Below, in pieces: positions 17,519 through 25,926 of a stretch of 64,000 nt of DNA. Both the position numbers and the translations under genes were made by a program. How positions within the stretch are numbered: position 1 is the first letter of the stretch; each line of letters starts with the position of its first letter. Where the stretch lies: the NCBI GenBank assembly GCA_001319865.1, contig BBSL01000290.1, forward strand, positions 1-64,000, written 5' to 3'. The DNA is from Burkholderia sp. E7m39. GTDB taxonomy: Bacteria > Pseudomonadota > Gammaproteobacteria > Burkholderiales > Burkholderiaceae. The notes under the pieces are model-generated. The model made no database searches. It was not told the DNA's origin and worked only from the letters and a program-made list of their open reading frames with translations.

Positions 17519-17773
17519 TCAGAACGGATTGTCGATCACGCCCGGCTTCGCGTCGGGCTCGTCCTTCACTACATCGGGCAGATGGGCTTCTGCCTGCAGC
17601 GCGGCGACGATGCCGTCAAGCGCTTCCTTCAACGCCAATGCCGCCTTCAGGCCGCGCTTGTCCTTCGTGATGTCGAGCGTGCCGTTCAGCGTCACGCGCG
17701 TGGTGCCGTTCGACACCGTCAGCGCGTCGCCCTGAATGTTGAGCACGTCGTCGTTCGAATACGCTTTAAACAC
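17519..17773 (-). CDS. Small unknown protein coupled to the secreted nuclease
   Basis: This 84-residue protein has no recognised domain. It starts at a GTG that overlaps the nuclease stop by eight bases (GTGTTTAA), so its translation is coupled. It has a beta-rich N-terminal half (LNIQGDALTVSNGTTRVTLN), a helical middle, and an acidic proline-rich end finishing in DNPF. There is no signal peptide. Tight coupling to a nuclease gene makes an inhibitor or partner role possible, but nothing in the sequence proves it. Confidence 0.65.
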   Translation of the reverse strand: MFKAYSNDDVLNIQGDALTVSNGTTRVTLNGTLDITKDKRGLKAALALKEALDGIVAALQAEAHLPDVVKDEPDAKPGVIDNPF

Positions 17774-18533
17774 CTTTCAGCCCTCCCGGACGCTGGTCCT
17801 TCAGATTTTCCGGAATGCCCGGAAAGCGGATGCCGCTCGTCGCCTCAAGCTCATGCACGGACTTCACTTCGTAGCGGTCGGTGGCGACGTTGTCCGTGAC
17901 GATCGCAAACGCGAGCTTCTTCGACGGCACGTAGACGACCTTGAACAGCTGCGTCGGCACGAATACGCGCGTCGGTCCGATGGTCTGCAACTGCGCGCCG
18001 ACGAACATCGGACCCGTCACGACGTAAGTGTCGTCGTATTTGATCGCGAGCTTGCGCACGGCCGTCTCGATGCGCGCCCACAAACGCTGATTGTTCTCGC
18101 GGTTTTGCGGGACGATGTTCGCAAGCGAGAACGATTGTGCCATCGCTTCTTCGTTCCAGCGATTGCCCGCCGGACTCATGTGGCCGCGATCGAAACCGCT
18201 GCGCTTGTAATCGGCCAGCGTCGCGCCTTCGCCGTCGGGGAGGCGCGCATCCTCGAAGAACTTGTTGGTGCGCACCATGTCTTTCGCGGCTTCGATATGG
18301 TCGCGCGTCAGATGCTCGGCGGACCACAGGGGCCCGTGCGTGATGCCCGAATGCAGGACGGCGAAATCCGAGTAGCACAACATGCGCGACTTCGGCGTCA
18401 TCTTCGCGTTCGTCAGCACGGGCCATTGGGCGTTGGGCGTGAAATCCGTGCACGACGTTGCCGCCCATGCGTGAGTCGCGTGACTCGCGGCCATCGCGGA
18501 CACGATGAGCAGGCTGACTAACCACTTCTTCAT
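17766..18533 (-). CDS. Exported NUC1-type DNA/RNA non-specific endonuclease
   Basis: The 255-residue protein has a signal peptide ending at AWA (residue 24) and a beta-beta-alpha-metal nuclease domain. The catalytic motif is DRGHMSPAGN with the general base His118, and the metal-binding Asn falls in the conserved NIVPQNRENNQ block. The mature protein has two Cys (28 and 53) that could pair. It would degrade DNA and RNA in the periplasm or outside the cell, for nutrient recovery or competence. Start MKKWL at 18533 gives a clean signal peptide. Confidence 0.9.
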   Translation of the reverse strand: MKKWLVSLLIVSAMAASHATHAWAATSCTDFTPNAQWPVLTNAKMTPKSRMLCYSDFAVLHSGITHGPLWSAEHLTRDHIEAAKDMVRTNKFFEDARLPDGEGATLADYKRSGFDRGHMSPAGNRWNEEAMAQSFSLANIVPQNRENNQRLWARIETAVRKLAIKYDDTYVVTGPMFVGAQLQTIGPTRVFVPTQLFKVVYVPSKKLAFAIVTDNVATDRYEVKSVHELEATSGIRFPGIPENLKDQRPGGLKGV

Positions 18534-18770
18534 AGATCGGAAAGGACGAATGACGGGGCCGCAAGTATAGCCGCGCGACCTATGCGCCATGCAAGCAATT
18601 CCGTGTGTTTAACGCGGCGCGAGCGCGCGCGTCGGCAAAAGCGCCATGACGCATTGCCGCGAGTGGCGGCAATTTGTGCGCGTCAAAACGAAAAGAGGAA
18701 GGAGTGGGAAAGGAATACCGCATTCGCGAGGGCATCGTCGAATGCGGCGTGGATGCAATCGATAAAAAGG

Positions 18771-19130
18771 TCAGCGTCCAAACACGCTGTGTTCGGCATG
18801 AACGGGAAGCGTGTCGACGGCCTGCAGCCGCCAGTAGCCGTTCATCGGCCGGTGCGTGCGGTCGGATGACCACGCCGCCACGCCCTGTGCCGAACTGACC
18901 CGTTGACGCCGGTCCACGTGCAGGCCATTCAGTGTGCATAGAGGCGCGTCGGCACTCGGCGCGCAAAGTTTGGTGACGCCGTCTTCGTCGTGAAGTTCGC
19001 CCCATGGGGGCAGGTCGATCCCATCGTGCGCTTCTCTCGACCAGCGACGCTCGTCGGTATCGAGCCAGAGCACGGCGTAGTCGTGATTGACGGTGGGGTC
19101 CGAACCGTTGATCAATATCGTCAGCCGCAT
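18771..19130 (-). CDS. Conserved hypothetical protein
   Basis: The 119-residue protein is not recognised. It begins MRLTILINGSDP and has a compact mixed alpha/beta composition with several Trp and a GYWRLQAVDTLPVHAEH segment near its end. The ribosome site is weak (GGGGGA). It lies between the nuclease and rubrerythrin genes, divergent from the latter. Coding bias supports a gene, but function is unknown. Confidence 0.5.
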   Translation of the reverse strand: MRLTILINGSDPTVNHDYAVLWLDTDERRWSREAHDGIDLPPWGELHDEDGVTKLCAPSADAPLCTLNGLHVDRRQRVSSAQGVAAWSSDRTHRPMNGYWRLQAVDTLPVHAEHSVFGR

Positions 19131-19232
19131 GCAGAGATCCCCCGGGAAAATTGCGTATGTGCGCTTCACCAGTCTACTTCGGGCCTCCCGTTATGCAAGG
19201 CAAACAGCTATCGCGCGGATTGAAAAACCCTA

Positions 19233-19261
19233 TTGGGAACGGATCGCTCAACATCTAGATT
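19233..19261 (+). promoter_or_regulatory. Likely sigma-70 promoter of the rubrerythrin operon
   Basis: TTGGGA (19233-19238), a 17-bp spacer and TAGATT (19256-19261) match the consensus at 4 of 6 positions each and lie about 90 bp before the rubrerythrin ATG. Confidence 0.4.
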
Positions 19262-19349
19262 TAATGCACGGCACAGATGTGCGCGGCTGGCCGGTGGTCG
19301 ACCATCACAAATGCGCGCTCCCACATACAGGCTTTGGATGGAGGCTCAG

Positions 19350-19772
19350 ATGTCGCAACTCAAGGGTTCGAAAACCGAGGAAAATCTGAAGGCCGCATTT
19401 GCGGGCGAATCGCAGGCCAATCGCCGCTATCTGTATTTCGCGGCAAAGGCCGATGTCGAGGGACAGAACGACGTCGCTGCGCTATTCCGTTCGACGGCGG
19501 AAGGCGAGACCGGCCATGCGCACGGTCACCTCGAGTATCTGGAAGTCGTGGGCGACCCGGCAACGGGGCTGCCGTTCGGGTCGTCGCGTCAGAATCTGCA
19601 GGCCGCCATCGCGGGCGAAACGCACGAATACACCGACATGTACCCCGGCATGGCGAAAACCGCTCGCGACGAAGGCTTCGACGAAATTGCGAACTGGTTC
19701 GAGACGCTGGCAAAAGCGGAACGCAGCCACGCGAATCGCTATACGAAGGCACTGGAAGCGCTCGTCGACTGA
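19350..19772 (+). CDS. Rubrerythrin-family di-iron protein (erythrin-like, no rubredoxin domain)
   Basis: The 140-residue four-helix protein has the ferritin-like iron ligands: Glu in [14 protein letters not shown], Glu-x-x-H in [10 protein letters not shown], Glu in [12 protein letters not shown], and E-x-x-H in [10 protein letters not shown]. The C-terminal rubredoxin domain of classical rubrerythrins is absent. Such proteins reduce peroxide. The gene begins a run with the Fe-S oxidoreductase (19940) and DUF3501 protein (21311), a recurrent set in proteobacteria whose joint job is not settled. The start ATG at 19350 follows GGATGGAGG. Confidence 0.9.
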   Translation: MSQLKGSKTEENLKAAFAGESQANRRYLYFAAKADVEGQNDVAALFRSTAEGETGHAHGHLEYLEVVGDPATGLPFGSSRQNLQAAIAGETHEYTDMYPGMAKTARDEGFDEIANWFETLAKAERSHANRYTKALEALVD

Positions 19773-19939
19773 CGTCGCGGGCGTGCGCGCCTTGTTGCTT
19801 CCCGTCGTTTGCACGCGATGCGAACATGGCGCGCGATATTGCGGCATAAGCGCGCGCGCCGAAGCGAGATGCTTCGCCAAAGCGCGCGCCGCACGCGCAT
19901 AAAAAGCACGAACGCGGGCAACATCAGGAGACTCAGGCC

Positions 19940-21277
19940 ATGCCTCATAAGGAAGGCAGTCTCGAAGCGCCGACACGTCATCCCCTCGACTGGAAGTCGG
20001 ACGCTTTCTACGATCCCGATGCAATCGATCAGGAACTGACGCGCGTGTTCGACATCTGCGCGGGTTGCCGCCGCTGCGTGTCGCTGTGCGGCGCGTTTCC
20101 GACGCTGTTCGATCTGGTGGACGAAACCGACACGGGCGAAGCACATGAGGTCGACAAGCAGCACTTTGGCGCCGTCGTCGATCAATGCTATCTGTGCGAC
20201 CTGTGCTACATGACCAAGTGCCCTTACGTGCCGCCGCACGCCTGGAACGTCGATTTTCCGCATCTGATGCTGCGCGCGAAGGCGGCCGCGTTCAAACGCG
20301 GCGAGGTCAAGCTGCGCGACAAGCTGCTATCGAACACGGACGCGCTCGGCACGTTTGCGGGTATTCCCATCGTCACGCAGACGGTCAACGCGGTGAATCA
20401 CACGGATGCCGCGCGCGGCATGATGGAAAAAGCGCTCGGCGTCGACAGGAAAGCATGGTTGCCGGATTTCGCGCCGCGCAAGTTTCGCAGCGCCGCGAAG
20501 AAGTCGCCGCAGGCGCAGGCGAGAAACGGCGAGCGCACGCCCGGCAAGGTCGCGATCTACGCGACCTGCTACGTGAACTTCAACGAGCCCGGCATCGGCC
20601 ACGATCTGCTGGCCGTGCTCGCGCACAACGACATTCCGTATGAACTCGTCGCGAGCGAATCGTGTTGCGGCATGCCGTTGCTGGAACAGGGCAATCTCGA
20701 CGGCGTCGCGGCGAAGAAAGAGAAGAACATGCCCGTGCTCGCGCGTTACGCGCGCGACGGCTACGCGATCATCGGCGCGATTCCGAGCTGCGTGCTGATG
20801 TACAAGCACGAACTGCCGCTGATGTTTCCCGACGACGCCGACGTGCGCGCCGTCAGCGAAGCATTCTGGGACCCGTTCGAGTACTTCGTGTCGCGCCATC
20901 GCGACGGCCTGCTGAAGACCGACTTCAACACGCCGCTCGGCAAGGTGTCGTATCACGTGCCGTGTCATGCGCGCGTGCAGAACATCGGACGCAAGACGTC
21001 GGAGACGCTGGCGCTCGTGCCGGACACGCAGGTGACGGTGGTCGAGCGCTGCTCGGGACATGCTGGCACGTTCGGTGTGAAGAAGGAATTCCACGCGACG
21101 GCGATGAAGATCGGCACGCCCGTGTTCAAGGCGATGGCGCAGCCGCAGCCCGACTACATCTCGTCCGATTGCCAGCTTGCGGGGCATCACATCGCGCAGG
21201 GCTTCGACGAGAACGGTTCGCCGAAGACGCCGCTCGCGCATCCGTTGACACTGCTGCGCAAGGCGTACGGCCTTTGA
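19940..21277 (+). CDS. Fe-S oxidoreductase, GlpC/heterodisulfide-reductase-like
   Basis: The 445-residue protein has an N-terminal double 4Fe-4S ferredoxin part with Cys40, 43, 46, 50 and Cys83, 86, 89, 94. Two CCG domains follow, of the kind found in GlpC and HdrB: ATCYVNFNEPG with SCCGMPLL, and VPCHARVQNIG with RCSGHAGTFG. It probably passes electrons to or from a thiol/disulfide or quinone partner. It lies between rubrerythrin and DUF3501, on the same strand, with an AGGAG site. A role feeding electrons to rubrerythrin is inferred from context. Confidence 0.88.
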   Translation: MPHKEGSLEAPTRHPLDWKSDAFYDPDAIDQELTRVFDICAGCRRCVSLCGAFPTLFDLVDETDTGEAHEVDKQHFGAVVDQCYLCDLCYMTKCPYVPPHAWNVDFPHLMLRAKAAAFKRGEVKLRDKLLSNTDALGTFAGIPIVTQTVNAVNHTDAARGMMEKALGVDRKAWLPDFAPRKFRSAAKKSPQAQARNGERTPGKVAIYATCYVNFNEPGIGHDLLAVLAHNDIPYELVASESCCGMPLLEQGNLDGVAAKKEKNMPVLARYARDGYAIIGAIPSCVLMYKHELPLMFPDDADVRAVSEAFWDPFEYFVSRHRDGLLKTDFNTPLGKVSYHVPCHARVQNIGRKTSETLALVPDTQVTVVERCSGHAGTFGVKKEFHATAMKIGTPVFKAMAQPQPDYISSDCQLAGHHIAQGFDENGSPKTPLAHPLTLLRKAYGL

Positions 21278-21310
21278 TCGGCCTTTGATCTTCACCCAGC
21301 GAGGATACCG

Positions 21311-21892
21311 ATGAGCATCGCGAGGAACACCCTGTTGTCGCTCGAAAACTATGCGAAGCAGCGCAAGACGATGCGCGAGCAGGTGATCGAGCACAAGAAG
21401 AACCGCATCGTGCGGCTTGGCAATCACCTGACGTTTCTGTTCGAAGACGAACTGACGATTCGCTATCAGATTCAGGAGATGCTGCACATCGAAAAGATCT
21501 TCGACGAAGACGGCATACAGGGCGAACTCGAAGCGTATCTGCCCCTCGTGCCCGACGGCAGCAACTTCAAGGCGACGATGCAGATCGAGTACGAAAACGA
21601 AGTGGAGCGGCGCGCGGCGCTCGCGCGTCTGATCGGGATCGAGGACAACGTGTTCGTCAAGGTGGACGGCGAAGCACCCGTCTATGCCGTCGCCGACGAA
21701 GACCTCGAACGCGAGAACAACGAGAAAACTTCAGCCGTGCATTTCGTGCGCTTCGAGTTGACGCCTTCGATCAAGGCACGGCTTCGCGACGGCGCGGCAT
21801 TGCAGATCGGCTGCGATCATCCGAACTATCCCGTCGATACGCAAACGGTTCCCGACTCCGTGCGTCAATCGCTCGTCAAGGACCTGCGTTAA
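21311..21892 (+). CDS. DUF3501 family protein
   Basis: The 193-residue protein belongs to DUF3501. It begins with a basic stretch (LENYAKQRKTMREQVIEHKK) and a conserved block LTFLFEDELTIRYQIQEML, and ends with a histidine-Asp containing block IGCDHPNYPVD. No function is known. It follows the Fe-S oxidoreductase by 33 bp and is almost always found in this position, so it is likely an accessory of that protein. Its TAA overlaps the convergent GNAT stop by four bases. Confidence 0.85.
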   Translation: MSIARNTLLSLENYAKQRKTMREQVIEHKKNRIVRLGNHLTFLFEDELTIRYQIQEMLHIEKIFDEDGIQGELEAYLPLVPDGSNFKATMQIEYENEVERRAALARLIGIEDNVFVKVDGEAPVYAVADEDLERENNEKTSAVHFVRFELTPSIKARLRDGAALQIGCDHPNYPVDTQTVPDSVRQSLVKDLR

Positions 21893-22353
21893 AGCGGCTT
21901 GATATAGACGATGGAGCCCGGCAGCTCGGCAACCGTGTCGTAGAGCCGCCTTGCCGTGCGATTCGATTCGTGCGTGAGCCAGTACACGCGCTCCGCGCCC
22001 GCAGCCTTCGCTGCTTCATAGACGGCTTCGATCAACGCGCGGCCCACGCCTTTGCCGCGCTCTGATTCGAGCGTGAACAGATCATGCAGATAGCACCTTG
22101 AACCGGCGCTTATCGTGCTGCGGTGATACAGGTAATGCACGAGTCCGACCAGCGTGCCGTCGTCGCGCTCGGCCACCATCGCGTGCATCGGTTCAAGCCC
22201 GTCGAAGAAGCGCGCCCATGTGAGCCGCGTGATTTCGCGCGGCAGCGCCGTCGCATCGAAGCGGCCGTAAAAGCGGTTATAGCCATCCCATAGCGGCAAC
22301 CAGGCTTCGTAGTCGGCGGGCGTCACGGATCGAATCTTCACGGCTTGGCTCAC
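21889..22353 (-). CDS. GNAT-family N-acetyltransferase
   Basis: The 154-residue protein has a single GNAT domain with the acetyl-CoA pyrophosphate-binding block ESERGKGVGRALIEAV and the C-terminal YWLTHESNRTARRLYD signature. It starts at a GTG after a strong AGGAAGGAG site. It is divergent from the MocR regulator at 22455, which suggests that MocR controls it. The substrate is probably a small amine or amino acid. Confidence 0.85.
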   Translation of the reverse strand: MSQAVKIRSVTPADYEAWLPLWDGYNRFYGRFDATALPREITRLTWARFFDGLEPMHAMVAERDDGTLVGLVHYLYHRSTISAGSRCYLHDLFTLESERGKGVGRALIEAVYEAAKAAGAERVYWLTHESNRTARRLYDTVAELPGSIVYIKPL

Positions 22354-22454
22354 GGCTGGCGCTCCTTCCTATATCGACGGGTACTGCCGAAGCATAGGGT
22401 TTCTGTGGCACCATTGTTAGCTCCACATCGAAAGCAAAATCTGGAGCCACGCAA

Positions 22455-23927
22455 TTGGATTACGGGCTGTTGATGTCGCGCTTCGCCAGCCAGGCAGAGG
22501 CGAGCCGCAAGCTGACGCAGCAGACGCTGCTGTACGAGAGCTTGCGTCACGCCATTCTCAACGGCGACATTCGCCACGGCAGCCAGCTCGTGCCGACGCG
22601 CGCGCTCGCCGAACAGCTCGGCATCGCGCGCAACTCGGTGCTGTACGCGTATGAGCGGCTCGCCGAAGAAGGCTTTATTGCCGCGAGCCGTCATGGGTCG
22701 ATCGTCAGTTGCGTCGCGCGCGCCGATGCGCAGGCGGACATGGCCAATGCGCCGCCCGCCAGCCGTCTGTCGCGACGCGTCGCCGGCTTGCCGCACGATC
22801 GCGGCGCACGCGGCACGCAGTCACCGTTTCAGGCGGGCGTGCCCGCGTTGGACGAATTTCCCGTCGCGCAATGGCGGGCGTCGATGGAACGCGCGTGGCG
22901 ATCCGTCGATACCCGCGATCTCGGCTACGGCAATCACGCCGGTCATCCGTCGCTCAGGCGCGCGGTGGCCGAATACGTGCGCGTGTCGCGCGGCGTGCGC
23001 TGCACGGCGGACCAGGTCTTCATCACGTCGGGCACGCATGCGAGCCTCGACTTGTGCGCGCGCATGCTCGCCGACGCCGGCGACACCGCGTGGCTCGAAA
23101 ACCCCGGCTATCAGGGCGCGCGAATCGCGTTCCAGTCGGCGGGCCTGAACATCGTGCCGATTCCCGTCGACGCAGCGGGCATCGCGCCCGCGCCAACGCA
23201 CTGGCAGCGCACGCCGCCGCGCCTCGTCTACATCACGCCGTCGCACCAATATCCGCTGGGCAGTGTGCTGAGCCTGGAGCGTCGCTGGTCGATCATCGAC
23301 AGGATCGTCGAAAGCGGCGCCTGGATCATCGAAGACGACTACGACAGCGAACTGCGTCACAGCGGCCCGCCGCTGCCTTCGGTGCAAGGGCTGCGTGCCG
23401 CGACGCCCGTGGTCTATCTCGGCACCTTCAGCAAGACCATGTTTCCGGCGCTTCGCATTGGCTTCATGATCGTGCCCGCGAACCTCGCGCCCGAGATCGG
23501 CGGCGTGATCGGCGAGATGTCGCGGCAAGGGCGCGTCGCGGAGCAGGTCGCGCTCGCCGATTTCATCGAAAGCGGCAAATATGCGCGGCACTTGCGGCGC
23601 ATGCGCCGCATCTATCAGCAGCGGCGCGAGGCGATGGTCGAGGCGATTCATGCGCATATGCGCGATCTCGTCACCGTGTCATCCGACGGCAGCGGCATGC
23701 ATCTGACGATGCGGCTCGATGTGCCGCTGCAGGATAGCGACGCGAGCGCCGCGCTGCGCGCGCGGGGCATCGCCGTGTCGCCGCTGAGCCAGTATTGCCA
23801 TCAAGGCGAGGACGCCCTGCGCTACAACGGCTTCATGCTGGGCTATGCGGGCGTGCGCCCCGAGAAGGCGGATGCACTCGTCGGCGAACTGGCCTCGGCG
23901 ATCCGCTCGCTCGCCGCGAACGCGTGA
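22455..23927 (+). CDS. MocR-family (GntR-aminotransferase fusion) transcription regulator
   Basis: The 490-residue protein has a GntR winged helix (about residues 25-85; QLVPTRALAEQLGIARNSV) and a type I aminotransferase domain (about 120-485). The PLP lysine lies in GTFSKTMFPALRIGF, and the phosphate-binding block is VFITSGTHASLDLC. Such proteins bind PLP and regulate vitamin B6 or amino-acid genes. The frame starts at a TTG (22455), with GGAG eight bases upstream and the family start MDYGLL; an ATG six codons later is the alternative. A TGTGG...CCACA repeat at 22404-22427 may be part of its operator. Confidence 0.88.
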   Translation: MDYGLLMSRFASQAEASRKLTQQTLLYESLRHAILNGDIRHGSQLVPTRALAEQLGIARNSVLYAYERLAEEGFIAASRHGSIVSCVARADAQADMANAPPASRLSRRVAGLPHDRGARGTQSPFQAGVPALDEFPVAQWRASMERAWRSVDTRDLGYGNHAGHPSLRRAVAEYVRVSRGVRCTADQVFITSGTHASLDLCARMLADAGDTAWLENPGYQGARIAFQSAGLNIVPIPVDAAGIAPAPTHWQRTPPRLVYITPSHQYPLGSVLSLERRWSIIDRIVESGAWIIEDDYDSELRHSGPPLPSVQGLRAATPVVYLGTFSKTMFPALRIGFMIVPANLAPEIGGVIGEMSRQGRVAEQVALADFIESGKYARHLRRMRRIYQQRREAMVEAIHAHMRDLVTVSSDGSGMHLTMRLDVPLQDSDASAALRARGIAVSPLSQYCHQGEDALRYNGFMLGYAGVRPEKADALVGELASAIRSLAANA

Positions 23928-23960
23928 TGTCATCGGAATGCAGATTCAAAGGGAAACGAC

Positions 23961-24497
23961 ATGAGCACAAACGAACCTCTCGGCGTTTTCGAAGGCACGC
24001 AGACCGTGCGCTTCGAGCGTCTTTTGCCCGGCCCGATCGGGCGCGTCTGGGCGTATCTGACCGAGCCCGGCAAGCGGGCGCAGTGGCTCGCGTCGGGCGC
24101 GATGCCGCCGCAGACGGGCGGCGATTTCATGATGCGGTTCGATCACGCGCTGCTGTCCGCGACGCCTGAAGTGCCGCCAGAGCCGTACCGGCAATACGCG
24201 GGCGGGCACGATTCGCTGCATCGGCTGCTGCGCTGCGAACCGCCGCGCGTGCTCGCGTTCACGTGGGGCAGCATCCAGGACAATCTCTCCGACGTGACCT
24301 TCGAACTGTCGGAGGAGGGCGACCAGGTCAAGCTCGTGCTCACGCATCGCAATCTGTCGGGCCGCGCCGAGCAGCTCGACGTCGGCCCCGGCTGGCACAG
24401 CCACCTCGATGTATTGCGCGAGCGGCTGAACGGCACTGCGCCCGCGTCGTTCTGGAAGCTGTTCGAGCAGGTCAAGGCGCGCTACGACGCGCTTTGA
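23961..24497 (+). CDS. SRPBCC / AHSA1-like domain protein
   Basis: The 178-residue protein has a START-like AHSA1 fold, with the recognisable blocks RVWAYLTEPGKRAQW, GGDFMMRFDHA and ELSEEGDQVKLVLTHR, and the final WHSHLDVLRERLNG. These proteins bind hydrophobic ligands or act as enzymes of unknown type. It follows the MocR gene by 33 bp on the same strand. Its stop overlaps an ATG of the short frame at 24497. Confidence 0.85.
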   Translation: MSTNEPLGVFEGTQTVRFERLLPGPIGRVWAYLTEPGKRAQWLASGAMPPQTGGDFMMRFDHALLSATPEVPPEPYRQYAGGHDSLHRLLRCEPPRVLAFTWGSIQDNLSDVTFELSEEGDQVKLVLTHRNLSGRAEQLDVGPGWHSHLDVLRERLNGTAPASFWKLFEQVKARYDAL

Positions 24498-24652
24498 TGG
24501 GCGACGGGCGCGTCGTACGGAGGTGGGCGTCATCGGTGCCGCACGGGCGCTACGTCGAGATGCCGGAGACGTCACAGTCGTACGGTCACCAGACGCTCGC
24601 GCATCCGGAAGTGTGGAAGCCGTACCTGATCCAGCTGATGAACGGCGCGTGA
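24497..24652 (+). pseudogene. Probable 3' remnant of an alpha/beta-hydrolase gene
   Basis: A 51-codon frame starts at the ATG that overlaps the preceding stop. Its end reads MPETSQSYGHQTLAHPEVWK, which looks like the C-terminal catalytic-His segment of homoserine-acetyltransferase-like hydrolases, and no upstream portion of such a gene is present. It is most likely a decayed fragment; a real small protein cannot be excluded. Confidence 0.4.
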
Positions 24653-24710
24653 TTTTCACGCGGCCCACGCGGCCCGGCCGGGCGGCCGGCTGCGTGCGCC
24701 GCGCGTCGAG

Positions 24711-24719
24711 TGCGATAAT
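24711..24719 (+). promoter_or_regulatory. Extended -10 promoter of aroG
   Basis: TGCGATAAT (24711-24719) is an extended -10 box (TG-N-GATAAT) 40 bases before the aroG GTG. No good -35 is visible, as is common with extended -10 promoters. Confidence 0.5.
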
Positions 24720-24758
24720 CGACGTCGCCCCAAATATACGCAGAAGCTGGAGAACATT

Positions 24759-25883
24759 GTGAGCCGCATCGACAACCCCACACGCGACCAGGAAGCCGGC
24801 GTCGCCGATTCCACCCAGGACACCACGCGCATCGACGACACGCGCATCGGCGCGGTGCGTCCGCTGATTTCGCCTGCGCTGCTGCTCGACGAACTGCCGT
24901 GCCCGCCGGGCGTGCAGACGCTGGTGGAAAAGAGCCGCGTCGAAATCGCCGATATTTTGCATGGCCGCGATGACCGGCTGGTGGTCGTCGTCGGGCCGTG
25001 CTCGATTCACGACCACGCGCAGGCGATGGAATACGCGCACAAGCTGAAGACGGCCGCCGACGCGCTGCGCGACGACCTGATGATCGTGATGCGCGTGTAC
25101 TTCGAGAAGCCGCGCACGACGGTCGGCTGGAAGGGCTATATCAATGATCCGCGTCTGGACGGCAGCTTCCGCATCAACGAGGGCCTGCGCCGCGCGCGTG
25201 AACTGCTGCTCGAAATCAGCGGTCTCGGACTGCCGACGGGCACCGAGTTTCTCGATCTGCTGAGCCCGCAGTACATCGCGGATCTGATCGCGTGGGGCGC
25301 AATCGGCGCGCGCACCACGGAAAGCCAGAGCCATCGGCAGCTGGCGTCGGGTCTGTCGTGCCCGATCGGCTTCAAGAACGGCACCGACGGCGGCGTGCAG
25401 ATCGCCGCCGACGCCATCGTCGCGGCCGCCGTGAGCCACGCGTTCATGGGCATGACGAAAATGGGCATGGCCGCGATCTTCGAAACGCGCGGCAACGACG
25501 ACGCGCACGTCATCTTGCGCGGCGGCAAGAAAGGACCGAACTACGACGCGGCAGGCGTCGAGGAAGCGTGCGCCGCGCTGCGCAAGGTCGGCTTGCGCGA
25601 GCAGGTGATGGTCGATTGCTCGCACGCGAATTCGAACAAGTCGCACGAGCGTCAGATCGAAGTCGCGCAGGATGTCGCGAATCAGATTTCGGGCGGCGAG
25701 CAGCGGATCGTTGGCGTGATGATCGAGAGCCATCTGGAAGCAGGACGCCAGGATCTGAAGCCGGGCGTGCCGCTTGCTCGCGGCGTATCGATCACCGACG
25801 CATGCATCGGCTGGGGACAAACCGAGCCGGTGCTGCACACGCTGGCGCAAGCTGTGCAGGCGCGGCGCCGCGCTTCGAAGTAA
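24759..25883 (+). CDS. aroG: 3-deoxy-7-phosphoheptulonate (DAHP) synthase, class I
   Basis: The 374-residue enzyme condenses phosphoenolpyruvate and erythrose 4-phosphate in the first step of the shikimate pathway. It has VVVGPCSIHDHAQAMEYA with the catalytic/metal Cys, MRVYFEKPRTTVGWKG, GARTTESQSHRQLASGLSCP, VDCSHANSNK and the HLEAGRQ block. The start is a GTG at 24759 after GCTGGAG. The first 30 residues are variable. Feedback type (Phe, Tyr or Trp) cannot be told from sequence alone. Confidence 0.95.
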   Translation: MSRIDNPTRDQEAGVADSTQDTTRIDDTRIGAVRPLISPALLLDELPCPPGVQTLVEKSRVEIADILHGRDDRLVVVVGPCSIHDHAQAMEYAHKLKTAADALRDDLMIVMRVYFEKPRTTVGWKGYINDPRLDGSFRINEGLRRARELLLEISGLGLPTGTEFLDLLSPQYIADLIAWGAIGARTTESQSHRQLASGLSCPIGFKNGTDGGVQIAADAIVAAAVSHAFMGMTKMGMAAIFETRGNDDAHVILRGGKKGPNYDAAGVEEACAALRKVGLREQVMVDCSHANSNKSHERQIEVAQDVANQISGGEQRIVGVMIESHLEAGRQDLKPGVPLARGVSITDACIGWGQTEPVLHTLAQAVQARRRASK

Positions 25884-25926
25884 GGGCTGAGCGCGCCGTT
25901 CTGGCTGACGCTTTGGATGGAGGCTT

